A stretch of DNA of 14,355 nucleotides from an uncultured bacterium (GTDB taxonomy: Bacteria; Bacteroidota; Bacteroidia; Chitinophagales; Chitinophagaceae): the NCBI GenBank assembly GCA_903957405.1, contig CAJBPC010000694.1, positions 1 through 14,355 of the forward strand, in the 5' to 3' direction. A program made the position numbers and the translations under genes. Under the pieces are notes generated by a model that had not been told where the DNA came from, searched no databases, and worked only from the letters and a program-made list of their open reading frames with translations. Of this stretch, positions 7,306-14,094 are shown one piece after another; position 1 is the first letter of the stretch, and every line of letters starts with the position of its first letter.

Positions 7306-7345
7306 GGTCTGTTTCACAAATTAATCCACATAAGGGTCACAGACC
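7306..7345. repeat. Short inverted repeat in the ykgJ-like/gcvP divergent region
   Basis: GGTCTGT (7306-7312) is perfectly inverted as ACAGACC (7339-7345) around a 26-nt interval. It ends 33 nt upstream of the putative gcvP -7 element. It could be a regulator half-site pair or an accidental repeat, since seven base pairs are weak evidence. Confidence 0.3.
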
Positions 7346-7378
7346 TTTACAAGACTCGGGATTTCAAAAGACAGCATG

Positions 7379-7386
7379 TAACTTTG
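7379..7386 (+). promoter_or_regulatory. Putative -7 element of the gcvP promoter
   Basis: TAACTTTG is an exact match to the Bacteroidota -7 consensus TAnnTTTG, 41 nt before the gcvP ATG. No convincing TTG is present at the -33 distance, so the promoter may need an activator or may be a chance match. Confidence 0.4.
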
Positions 7387-7427
7387 CCGACCATTCGATC
7401 ATCAATTCATCACACACCTGTCATATC

Positions 7428-10313
7428 ATGGAACTTTTTGAAAAACAGCAAAACGAGTTCAGGAAAAGGCATATCGGTCCGTCGGAGAAGGATACCCTAA
7501 CGATGTTGAACCTCATCGGTGAGGAAAGCCTGGACGCCCTGGTCGGCAAGACGGTGCCCGGGAATATACGCATGGAGCAGGGACTGGCGATACCGGACGC
7601 CATGACAGAGGCGGAATACCTGAACCACATGAAGATCGTGAGCAGTTACAACAAGCTCTTCAGGAATCATATCGGACAGGGATACTACGACACCATCACC
7701 CCGAGTGTGATCCTGCGCAACATATTTGAAAACCCCGGATGGTACACGCAGTACACCCCCTATCAGGCGGAGATCGCACAGGGACGGTTGGAGAGTCTGC
7801 TGAATTACCAGACGATGGTGAGCGAGTTGACCGGCCTTCCCATCGCCAATGCCTCACTGCTGGACGAAGCCACTGCCGCCTCGGAGGCCATGACCATGTT
7901 CTTCAACTTCCTGAACAGACAGGATCACATCGAAAGGCCAAAGTTTTTCGTGGACGAGGATGTGTTTCCGCAAACACTCGACGTGCTTTTGACAAGGGCC
8001 GTGCCCGTGGGGATAGAGATCGTCGTCGGAAACTTTCATTCAGCCCATATCGACGAATCGTATTTCGGTGCGTTCATCCAATATCCAAACGACAAAGGTT
8101 CGGTTATTGATTACCGTGAGTTCATCTCAAGGGTGCACGACAACGGAGCGCTGGTGGTGATGGCGACCGACCTGCTGGCCCTTACGCTGCTCACACCGCC
8201 GGGGGAACTCGGTGCGGATGTCGCCTGCGGATCCTCGCAGCGATTCGGTGTGCCGCTGGGTTATGGCGGTCCGCATGCTGCCTTTTTCTCCACGAAGGAT
8301 GATTTCAAACGCCAGATACCCGGAAGGATCATCGGCGTGAGCATCGATGCGCAAGGAAAACGGGCACTGCGGATGGCACTGCAGACAAGAGAGCAGCATA
8401 TAAAACGTGAAAAAGCCACATCCAACATATGCACCGCACAGGCATTGCTGGCCAACATGGCGGCCATGTATGCCGTCTACCATGGTCCGGATGGCCTCAC
8501 CGCCATCGCCAAGCGGGTGGCACTTTTTGCACAGACCGCCGCTGAAACGATCCTTCAGTACGGACATGAATTGGTGTCGGAAGATTTCTTCGACACGGTG
8601 ACCGTGAAAGTGAAGGATGCTGCAACCATTCGTGAAAAAGCATTGTCGCAACAGATCAATCTCCGGTATATCGATGGCCGGCATGTGGCTTTCTCGATCG
8701 ATGAAACGACCAACGCCACGGACCTGTTCGACCTGATCAACTGCTTCGGAAATGATTCGGATGCCGTCACCTTCACCATGGCGGAGGACATCCCGTTATC
8801 CCATATTCCTTCTTCGCTCACCCGGACGACGCCTTTCATGGAACATCCGGTGTTCAATACCCATCACAGCGAGAGCCAGATGATGCGGTACATCAAACGA
8901 CTCGAGAACAAGGACCTTTCGCTGAACACGTCCATGATCTCCCTCGGCAGCTGCACCATGAAACTGAATGCCGCTACGGAGATGATGCCCCTCAGCTCTG
9001 ACCACTGGAACAAACTACATCCCTTTGCTCCGGAGGATCAAACCTCAGGATACAGGTACATCATGGACCGCCTCTCCGACTACCTCTGCAGCGTGACGGC
9101 CTTCGACGCTTGCAGCCTCCAGCCCAACAGTGGCGCACAAGGGGAATACGCCGGACTGCTCACGATACGCGACTACCATATTTCACGCGGCGACCACCAC
9201 AGAAACGTCATGATCATACCCATCTCCGCCCATGGCACCAATCCTGCATCGGCTGTGATGGCAGGCATGAAGGTCGTGGTGGTGAAAGCACTCGATAACG
9301 GGTACATCGACGTGACAGACCTCCGGGAAAAAACAGAAAAACACAGCCACGAACTGGCTGGGATCATGATCACCTACCCCAGCACCTATGGCGTGTACGA
9401 AGAGACCGTGAAAGACATCACGGATATCATTCACGAACATGGCGGTCAGGTGTACATGGATGGCGCGAACATGAACGCCCAGGTGGGACTCACGGCTCCG
9501 GGACTGATCGGCGCGGATGTCTGCCATCTGAACCTGCACAAGACCTTCGCCATCCCGCACGGCGGTGGCGGCCCCGGCATGGGCCCCATCTGTGTGAAGA
9601 AACATCTTGCACCATTCCTTCCGGGACACGTGACCCTTCGCAATGAAAGCTCTCCTGTGGGCAGCCGCCAATCCGCTGTGAGCGCCGCTCCTTTCGGAAG
9701 CGCCAGCATCCTGCTGATCAGTTACGGGTACATCAGGCTATTGGGGGCGGAGGGCGTGAAAAGCGCTACCGAATACGCCATCCTCAACGCAAACTACATG
9801 CGCGCCAGGCTCCAGGGCGAATACGACATCCTCTATCTGGGTAAACATGGCACCTGCGCGCACGAATTCATCGTCGACCTGCGACCATTCAAAAAATCTG
9901 CAGAGGTGGAAGCGGAAGACATTGCCAAACGATTGATGGATTATGGATTCCATGCGCCTACCCTCAGCTTCCCTGTGGCAGGCACGATCATGATCGAACC
10001 GACGGAGAGTGAAGACAAAGCGGAACTCGACAGGTTCTGCGACGCGATGCTGGAGATACGGAAAGAGATCCGGGAGATCGAAGAAGGACGGATAGACAAG
10101 AAAGACAATATCCTCAAGCATGCACCGCATACGCAGGAAGTCGTCATCACCGACAACTGGACCCGTCCCTATACGCGCGAACAGGCAGCGTTCCCATTGC
10201 CCTATGTGCGTGAGGGTAAGTTTTGGCCTTCCATATCCAGGGTGAATAACACCCATGGGGATAGAAACCTGGTCTGCACCTGTGAACCCGTAGAAAATTA
10301 TGCAACATCCTGA
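7428..10313 (+). CDS. gcvP: Glycine dehydrogenase (aminomethyl-transferring), P-protein
   Basis: A 961-residue single-chain P-protein of the glycine cleavage system. It decarboxylates glycine with pyridoxal phosphate and loads the aminomethyl group on lipoyl-GcvH. The N-terminus RHIGPSEKD is typical. The glycine-rich GSSQRFGVPLGYGGPHAAFF lies in the first half, and the PLP-binding lysine is in HLNLHKTFAIPHGGGGPGMG, at K705. Both halves (the GcvPA-like and GcvPB-like regions) are intact and the length is normal. The frame stays open upstream to a GTG at 7224, but those 68 codons look non-coding, and the ATG at 7428 gives the family N-terminus. No gcvT, gcvH or lpd is in the window, so it stands alone, followed by a strong terminator. 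Confidence 0.98.
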   Translation: MELFEKQQNEFRKRHIGPSEKDTLTMLNLIGEESLDALVGKTVPGNIRMEQGLAIPDAMTEAEYLNHMKIVSSYNKLFRNHIGQGYYDTITPSVILRNIFENPGWYTQYTPYQAEIAQGRLESLLNYQTMVSELTGLPIANASLLDEATAASEAMTMFFNFLNRQDHIERPKFFVDEDVFPQTLDVLLTRAVPVGIEIVVGNFHSAHIDESYFGAFIQYPNDKGSVIDYREFISRVHDNGALVVMATDLLALTLLTPPGELGADVACGSSQRFGVPLGYGGPHAAFFSTKDDFKRQIPGRIIGVSIDAQGKRALRMALQTREQHIKREKATSNICTAQALLANMAAMYAVYHGPDGLTAIAKRVALFAQTAAETILQYGHELVSEDFFDTVTVKVKDAATIREKALSQQINLRYIDGRHVAFSIDETTNATDLFDLINCFGNDSDAVTFTMAEDIPLSHIPSSLTRTTPFMEHPVFNTHHSESQMMRYIKRLENKDLSLNTSMISLGSCTMKLNAATEMMPLSSDHWNKLHPFAPEDQTSGYRYIMDRLSDYLCSVTAFDACSLQPNSGAQGEYAGLLTIRDYHISRGDHHRNVMIIPISAHGTNPASAVMAGMKVVVVKALDNGYIDVTDLREKTEKHSHELAGIMITYPSTYGVYEETVKDITDIIHEHGGQVYMDGANMNAQVGLTAPGLIGADVCHLNLHKTFAIPHGGGGPGMGPICVKKHLAPFLPGHVTLRNESSPVGSRQSAVSAAPFGSASILLISYGYIRLLGAEGVKSATEYAILNANYMRARLQGEYDILYLGKHGTCAHEFIVDLRPFKKSAEVEAEDIAKRLMDYGFHAPTLSFPVAGTIMIEPTESEDKAELDRFCDAMLEIRKEIREIEEGRIDKKDNILKHAPHTQEVVITDNWTRPYTREQAAFPLPYVREGKFWPSISRVNNTHGDRNLVCTCEPVENYATS

Positions 10314-10326
10314 CCTGAACGAATAA

Positions 10327-10380
10327 AAAACACCCCGGCTGATCGAATGAATTAAATCATACGCATCACCGGGGTGTTTT
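10327..10380. terminator. Bidirectional intrinsic terminator after gcvP
   Basis: AAAACACCCCGG (10327-10338) is perfectly inverted as CCGGGGTGTTTT (10369-10380), a GC-rich 12-bp stem with a 30-nt loop. The plus strand ends in TTTT and the minus strand in a run of six T. It lies 13 nt after the gcvP stop and could also stop minus-strand transcripts from the Crp/Fnr gene. Confidence 0.8.
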
Positions 10381-10496
10381 CATATCACCCTGCGAACCGC
10401 ATAATCACACGATTTTCCACATGACACGCCCATCCGACACGTCGATGACCGAAATCCGGATGCCATGAAGATCTGGTGTGCAGAAATGGTACCGGA

Positions 10497-10529
10497 GTCT
10501 GTAAAAAAAATAAATATAAAGATCCAATC
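10497..10529 (+). repeat. Direct repeat copy 1 (33 nt) containing AATAAATATAAA
   Basis: It starts with GTCTGT, has a run of eight A, then TAAATATAAAGATCCAATC. It is identical to copy 2 except for one A in the run. The perfect AATAAATATAAA box is at 10509-10520, but the position 3 nt downstream is CCA, not ATG, so no gene starts here. Confidence 0.8.
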
Positions 10530-10563
10530 TCGTTGGAGGCCTCGGTCGACTATTTGCGAAGCC

Positions 10564-10595
10564 GTCTGTAAAAAAATAAATATAAAGATCCAATC
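10564..10595 (+). repeat. Direct repeat copy 2 (32 nt) containing AATAAATATAAA
   Basis: It starts with GTCTGT, has a run of seven A, then TAAATATAAAGATCCAATC. It lies 67 nt downstream of copy 1 in the same orientation. The box is at 10575-10586 and again no start codon follows. The flanking sequences of the two copies do not match beyond the repeat. Confidence 0.8.
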
Positions 10596-10758
10596 CCCCT
10601 GCAGAAACCGGACATCGATACAAACCAGTTCTTCCGAGGCCATCGAAAGAACGAAACCTGCCCCGCCCCGGCAAGATGGCACCACCTCCCGTCATGATCC
10701 GCCATGTATGGAATGCCAGGCGGCGACCCGAACAATGACCCGGTTACATTGGCAGATC

Positions 10759-11397
10759 TCAGATATCCGCATTAGTCCGGCCGGCATCTGTATGTCGCGA
10801 CAATCCACTGCGGATGCGACTCAGTGTTTCCTGACGGATACCCAGGTATGACGCGATGTATTTGATGGGGATGGTGTTCGCTAGATGAGGATACCGGTTG
10901 ATGAAGAAAAGATATTTTGACGCTGCATCAGGAATGCGGGCCATGAACGCACGCATTTCCGCATCCCGGTAATATCTCGACAACAGGAGTCTGGCAGTCT
11001 TATTCAATGCCGGATAGAGTTCGTATAGTTGCTCCATGTGAACCGCTTTGAGCATCAAGACGGAGGATTGTTCCAACGCCTCTATGTTCTCAAACACCGG
11101 CTGCTGGTCTGCCAGACTATAAATGGAAGTCACAAGGTCGTTCTCCACGGATATCCAAGTGGTGATCTGACTTCCTGCATAATCCGTGTAACCCCGCAAC
11201 ACCCCTTTGATGATGAAAAAGTATTGATCGCAGATATCACCCTTACGAATGAGCAACTCACCTCGGCGAGGCTGCAACAAAACACAATATTCCTGAAGAA
11301 ATCTTTCCACCAAAGGGCTCTCCATTTCGAAGGCGTGCAAAAGCCCTGACAGCTGCCGAACAGCATCGCATTTGGCACGCAAAGCGGCTGATTTCAT
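10759..11397 (-). CDS. Crp/Fnr family transcriptional regulator
   Basis: A 212-residue regulator with an N-terminal cyclic-nucleotide-binding-like beta roll (LLQPRRGELLIRKGDICDQYFFIIKGVLRGY, about 40-70) and a C-terminal winged helix-turn-helix with recognition region IPIKYIASYLGIRQETLSRIR (177-197), as is usual in Bacteroidota Crp/Fnr-like proteins. No cysteine cluster for oxygen sensing is evident. The start is uncertain. The ATG at 11397 is the first in-frame ATG, while a TTG at 11427 would add ten residues and the frame stays open further upstream without an ATG. A likely -7 element and a palindrome lie upstream. It is the downstream neighbour of the hydroxylase gene, separated by 215 nt from the called start, so it is probably transcribed separately. 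Confidence 0.88.
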   Translation of the reverse strand: MKSAALRAKCDAVRQLSGLLHAFEMESPLVERFLQEYCVLLQPRRGELLIRKGDICDQYFFIIKGVLRGYTDYAGSQITTWISVENDLVTSIYSLADQQPVFENIEALEQSSVLMLKAVHMEQLYELYPALNKTARLLLSRYYRDAEMRAFMARIPDAASKYLFFINRYPHLANTIPIKYIASYLGIRQETLSRIRSGLSRHTDAGRTNADI

Positions 11398-11524
11398 TTG
11401 GATGAATTTATGGGGGATCTCATTCAAGGGAACGACATCACTTTCGCATATGGACCAGCAGGAATCATCAATAGAAAAATACTCGAGAAAATCGGATAAT
11501 TGATTATTTTGTCTACTGTTGAAC

Positions 11525-11536
11525 CCGCATATGCGG
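11525..11536. promoter_or_regulatory. 12-bp palindrome, candidate operator of the Crp/Fnr gene
   Basis: CCGCATATGCGG is a perfect palindrome. It lies about 13 nt downstream of the putative -7 element on the minus strand, just past the expected transcription start, where a bound protein would block initiation. Autoregulation by the encoded regulator is a guess. Confidence 0.4.
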
Positions 11537-11548
11537 CGTAAAGCTAAA

Positions 11549-11556
11549 CAAAATTA
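11549..11556 (-). promoter_or_regulatory. Putative -7 element of the Crp/Fnr gene promoter
   Basis: On the minus strand this reads TAATTTTG, an exact fit to TAnnTTTG. The -33 region has only TTC in place of TTG, at a short spacing (17 nt). The leader to the ATG at 11397 would be about 145 nt. Confidence 0.4.
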
Positions 11557-11565
11557 TCCTTTTTT

Positions 11566-11581
11566 CCATGTAAGAACATGG
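11566..11581. repeat. Hairpin between hydroxylase and Crp/Fnr genes
   Basis: CCATGT-aaga-ACATGG is a perfect 6-bp stem with a 4-nt loop, 32 nt after the hydroxylase stop. On the minus strand it is followed by six A rather than T, so it is not a canonical terminator for that gene. Confidence 0.4.
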
Positions 11582-11612
11582 ACTTTCGAGGCAGGATTTG
11601 GCAGGTTGATGT

Positions 11613-12359
11613 TTATTTTCCCGAGGGGGCCTCGGTATGGAATGCACGGTCCAGAAATGTAAAGTACAATCCGAAATTGTAACGGAACTGCTTGTGGTGC
11701 CGGGCGTGATGCGTTGCACCGATCAGCCATTTGCCGAGCGGGTGCTTGTCGAATCCTTCGGGATAGACCTCATAACCGAGGTGGTTGATGAATCCGCTCA
11801 CCGTCATGATCATGAGCAGTACCAACAACACGACAGCGTGCATCGGCACGATCATCAACACCAGTGGAAGAAAGAGTGACTGTATGACGGCCTCGAGAGG
11901 ATGGAAGGAGAAGGCTGTCCATGGGGATGTGACATGACTGTCGTGGTGGACCTTATGCACGATCCGGTATACGGAAGGGATATGCATCCATCGATGGAGC
12001 AGGTAGTAGTATGCCTCGTGCAGGACCATGACCAGGACAAGGCTGACAGGGAGGTACCACCATCCGTGCAGTCCCCAATCCAGGTAGATCAAGGTATAGC
12101 CTTTTAAATATTGCCAGCCCAGTACGGCTCCGGAAATGGCGAAGATGAGGGAACTGGCCATGCTCCAGGCCACTTCCGAACGGAATTGCTTTTTTTCGTA
12201 GTCCCTCGAATACACTTTCCGTGATGCCCATCGGGATGTCTTGCCGGCAAAGAATACCCAATGCAAGACGGCACCGAATACGAAATACCGCACCACAAGG
12301 ATGATGAAGAGTATCAGTGTGCCCAGCAGAAAACCCTCTGTTTTCGTCACGTCGATCAT
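11613..12359 (-). CDS. Fatty acid hydroxylase / sterol desaturase family membrane protein
   Basis: A 248-residue protein with several hydrophobic helices (about 9-37, 66-84, 98-120, 161-190) and the eight-histidine di-iron signature of the superfamily: H114, H122 and H126 in HEAYYYLLHRWMH, H135, H138 and H139 in HKVHH, H153 in SFHP, H193, and H217, H218, H221, H222 in THHARHH. These residues bind two irons for O2-dependent C-H hydroxylation or desaturation of a lipid in the membrane. The substrate cannot be told; lipids or carotenoids are options in this phylum. The ATG at 12359 begins just before the first helix. A weak -7-like AATTTTTG lies at 12384-12377 on the minus strand. An upstream terminator (12398-12422) separates it from the small protein gene. 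Confidence 0.9.
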   Translation of the reverse strand: MIDVTKTEGFLLGTLILFIILVVRYFVFGAVLHWVFFAGKTSRWASRKVYSRDYEKKQFRSEVAWSMASSLIFAISGAVLGWQYLKGYTLIYLDWGLHGWWYLPVSLVLVMVLHEAYYYLLHRWMHIPSVYRIVHKVHHDSHVTSPWTAFSFHPLEAVIQSLFLPLVLMIVPMHAVVLLVLLMIMTVSGFINHLGYEVYPEGFDKHPLGKWLIGATHHARHHKQFRYNFGLYFTFLDRAFHTEAPSGK

Positions 12360-12397
12360 ATCGAATGCTTTTCTATCAAAAATTCCGGCCCCACATG

Positions 12398-12422
12398 AAA
12401 AGATCCTGCGAATTGCAGGATC
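12398..12422 (-). terminator. Intrinsic terminator of the 84-residue protein gene
   Basis: On the minus strand GATCCTGC-aattc-GCAGGATC forms a perfect 8-bp stem with a 5-nt loop, followed by TTTT. It lies about 62 nt after the stop at 12484. Confidence 0.7.
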
Positions 12423-12483
12423 GGAATATGGGAAAAATCATATGGCAACCAGTACCTTCAGGAGCACAAATCGTTTAAGAGCA

Positions 12484-12738
12484 TCAGGAGGCTTCAGACA
12501 AACGGGTGAACTCAGCTCCGTTGAATATCTTGGCAAGGTTTCTGTCTTTTGTTTCTTTCCACTGCTTCAGGTGCGTTTCAGTGACGATGCGCCAGAAGTT
12601 TTTCGCCTTCAGATCTTCGTAATCCTGGGTCTGTATGAAGATGCCGCTCAAGGAATTGCGTGACTTGAAACTTATTTTGACAGGGTGTTTATCAAGGTGT
12701 TTTGGCTCCAGGAACTTCACGATCTGTTCACTTGTCAT
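12484..12738 (-). CDS. Small protein of unknown function, 84 residues
   Basis: The protein starts MTSEQIVKFLEPKHL and ends FNGAEFTRLSEAS. It has no signal peptide or membrane segment and looks like a small soluble, lysine-rich alpha/beta protein. Similar short proteins with a KSKNFWRIV-like and ARIFNGxEFT-like core are, as far as I recall, widespread in Bacteroidota and sometimes mislabelled as short-chain dehydrogenases; it has no Rossmann motif. The start at 12738 is chosen over a longer frame (to 12819) because an AATAAATATAAG box stands exactly 3 nt before this ATG and the upstream 27 codons look non-coding. It has its own terminator and is divergent from the next gene. Confidence 0.75.
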   Translation of the reverse strand: MTSEQIVKFLEPKHLDKHPVKISFKSRNSLSGIFIQTQDYEDLKAKNFWRIVTETHLKQWKETKDRNLAKIFNGAEFTRLSEAS

Positions 12739-12741
12739 AGT

Positions 12742-12753
12742 CTTATATTTATT
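12742..12753 (-). promoter_or_regulatory. AATAAATATAAG initiation element of the small protein gene
   Basis: On the minus strand 11 of 12 positions match the window consensus, followed by ACT and the ATG at 12738. It fixes the start of the small protein. The role is inferred from the recurrence at identical distance. Confidence 0.5.
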
Positions 12754-12833
12754 TTGCGTCAATATACGACAATTATGCCGGCCTTTGTCATCATAATACG
12801 ATAATTTACCCACATTCAATCATTTTAAAATAC

Positions 12834-13907
12834 ATGGCGACCTACGATTTCCTGCTCTATGGTGCGAATGGATACACGGGTAAACTGATTGCGGAACGCG
12901 CATCTGACTATGGTCTTGTGCCATTGCTGGCCGGGCGCGACGGTGCCGCACTGTCAGCGCTCGCCGCATCGACCGGTTTTGACCATCGGGTCATAGACCT
13001 ATCCGACACCACCGGACTGGATGCCGCCCTGCAGGAATGCCGGATGGTCGTGCATGCGGCAGGACCGTTCAGGCATACCATGGAGTCCATGGTCCTTTCC
13101 TGCCTGCGCATGCAAAAACACTACATCGACATCAACGGAGACATCTCCTGCTTCGAACAGATCAACAAGCACGACAGCGCTGCGAAGGAAAGGGGGATCA
13201 TGCTCCTGCCCGGTGCGGGCTTCGACGTAGTGCCTACGGATTCCATGGCCTTGCTGATCAAACAGGCATTGCCAGATGCGGACAGATTGCGGATTGCATT
13301 TGCATCCCTCGGCAGCACCCTGTCGCATGGCACAGCGATGACCATGTCTGGCAAACTCGGGGAAGGTGGCATGGTGCGGAAAAACGGGGTGATCATCCGC
13401 AGGCCATTGGGCGAGCATGGCATGGAGGTCGACTTCGGCGGAGAAAAGCATTTTGTGATGAGCATCCCCTGGGGAGATGTTTCCACCGCCTGGCATACGA
13501 CAGGCATCCCGGATATCGAGACCTTCACCGCTGTGAGCCCCTCCGTTTACCGCGCCATGAAATTCCAGTGGCTGTTCAACTGGCTGCTCCGGTCGGATGT
13601 GGTCAGAAAGCTGATCCGGAAAAAAATCAACCTCAACCCATCAGGCCCCGATGCCGCGATGCGTTCCAAAGCCAGAAGCCTCGTATGGGTGGAGGCCGGA
13701 AACAACAGTGGGGAAACGGCATCCGTGACCATGTCGGGACCCGAAGTGTACGACATGACCGCCCACGCGGCACTGCTCATTGCACAGCGTATCATTGCAG
13801 GTGCTTTCCAGCCGGGCTACCAGACGCCTGCGGGATGTTACGGAACAGAGCTTGTGAAACAGATACCCGGGGTTGAGGTTCGAGAAGTGCGCAGATCGAA
13901 GCATTGA
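12834..13907 (+). CDS. Saccharopine dehydrogenase-like / trans-acting enoyl reductase family protein
   Basis: A 357-residue protein with an N-terminal Rossmann fold: YDFLLYGANGYTGKLIAERA carries the dinucleotide loop GANGYTG at 10-16, followed by LLAGRD (31-36), where the arginine is consistent with NADP preference. VVHAAGPF and HYIDINGD are also typical of the saccharopine dehydrogenase NADP-binding domain as used in trans-acting enoyl reductases. The middle GAGFDVVPTD is another family feature. It is probably an NADP-dependent oxidoreductase of unknown substrate; true lysine-pathway saccharopine dehydrogenase is unlikely given the family pattern. It starts at the ATG at 12834 with an A-rich leader and is divergent from the small protein gene (95-nt gap). 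No T-tract terminator is seen after the stop. Confidence 0.85.
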   Translation: MATYDFLLYGANGYTGKLIAERASDYGLVPLLAGRDGAALSALAASTGFDHRVIDLSDTTGLDAALQECRMVVHAAGPFRHTMESMVLSCLRMQKHYIDINGDISCFEQINKHDSAAKERGIMLLPGAGFDVVPTDSMALLIKQALPDADRLRIAFASLGSTLSHGTAMTMSGKLGEGGMVRKNGVIIRRPLGEHGMEVDFGGEKHFVMSIPWGDVSTAWHTTGIPDIETFTAVSPSVYRAMKFQWLFNWLLRSDVVRKLIRKKINLNPSGPDAAMRSKARSLVWVEAGNNSGETASVTMSGPEVYDMTAHAALLIAQRIIAGAFQPGYQTPAGCYGTELVKQIPGVEVREVRRSKH

Positions 13908-13963
13908 TGCGGCAAATGTTGTAAGCCAACGGAAGGTGCTCCAGTGGAATCATCCCTACCAAT

Positions 13964-13978
13964 TGCATGCGGCATGCA
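13964..13978. promoter_or_regulatory. 15-bp palindrome upstream of the alcohol dehydrogenase
   Basis: TGCATGC-G-GCATGCA is a perfect palindrome about a central G, 53 nt upstream of the putative -7 element and 116 nt before the ATG. The size and symmetry suit a dimeric regulator's operator; no regulator is identified. Confidence 0.35.
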
Positions 13979-14031
13979 TGTGCCGAACGGATAACCGATA
14001 AGTAGGTTCGTGGACCGATCTTGCCTGCCAA

Positions 14032-14039
14032 TAAATTTG
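14032..14039 (+). promoter_or_regulatory. Putative -7 element of the alcohol dehydrogenase promoter
   Basis: TAAATTTG fits TAnnTTTG exactly. The -33 region contains only TTCG (14007-14010), 21 nt upstream. A second, poorer candidate, TAACTTAG, lies at 14063-14070. Confidence 0.35.
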
Positions 14040-14094
14040 GGCGGGAAGACCCGAATCCGTCATAACTTAGACACTTCAAAACTTGACCGTACTT

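Larger units (their letters stand above)
10381..10758. other. Gene-free stretch with duplicated AT-rich repeat
   Basis: I find no convincing gene here. Open frames exist on both strands but read through the AT-rich repeats as low-complexity runs (IFIFIF or INIKIQ). The only coding-looking piece is on the minus strand at about 10405-10490, ending GIRISVIDVSDGRVMWKIV, with mostly G/C third positions. It could be the tail of a decayed gene. The stretch also holds the direct repeats at 10497 and 10564. Confidence 0.5.

Noticed and set aside
7224..7427. N-terminal extension of gcvP from a GTG at 7224
   Set aside because: The frame is open, but the 68 codons show no protein-like pattern and contain the putative -7 element. 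The family N-terminus begins at the ATG at 7428.
7260..7427. Glycine riboswitch before gcvP
   Set aside because: I looked for the conserved glycine aptamer segments and paired stems and did not find them; only a 7-bp inverted repeat is present.
10497..10595. CRISPR array
   Set aside because: There are only two copies, the repeat is AT-rich without a stem, the one interval is 34 nt, and no cas gene is present.
10465..10851. 128-codon plus-strand ORF across the direct repeats
   Set aside because: It reads the repeats twice as KKINIKIQS and runs into the Crp/Fnr gene in antisense; no family pattern.
11566..11581. Terminator for the hydroxylase gene
   Set aside because: The hairpin is perfect, but on the minus strand it is followed by A residues, not T.
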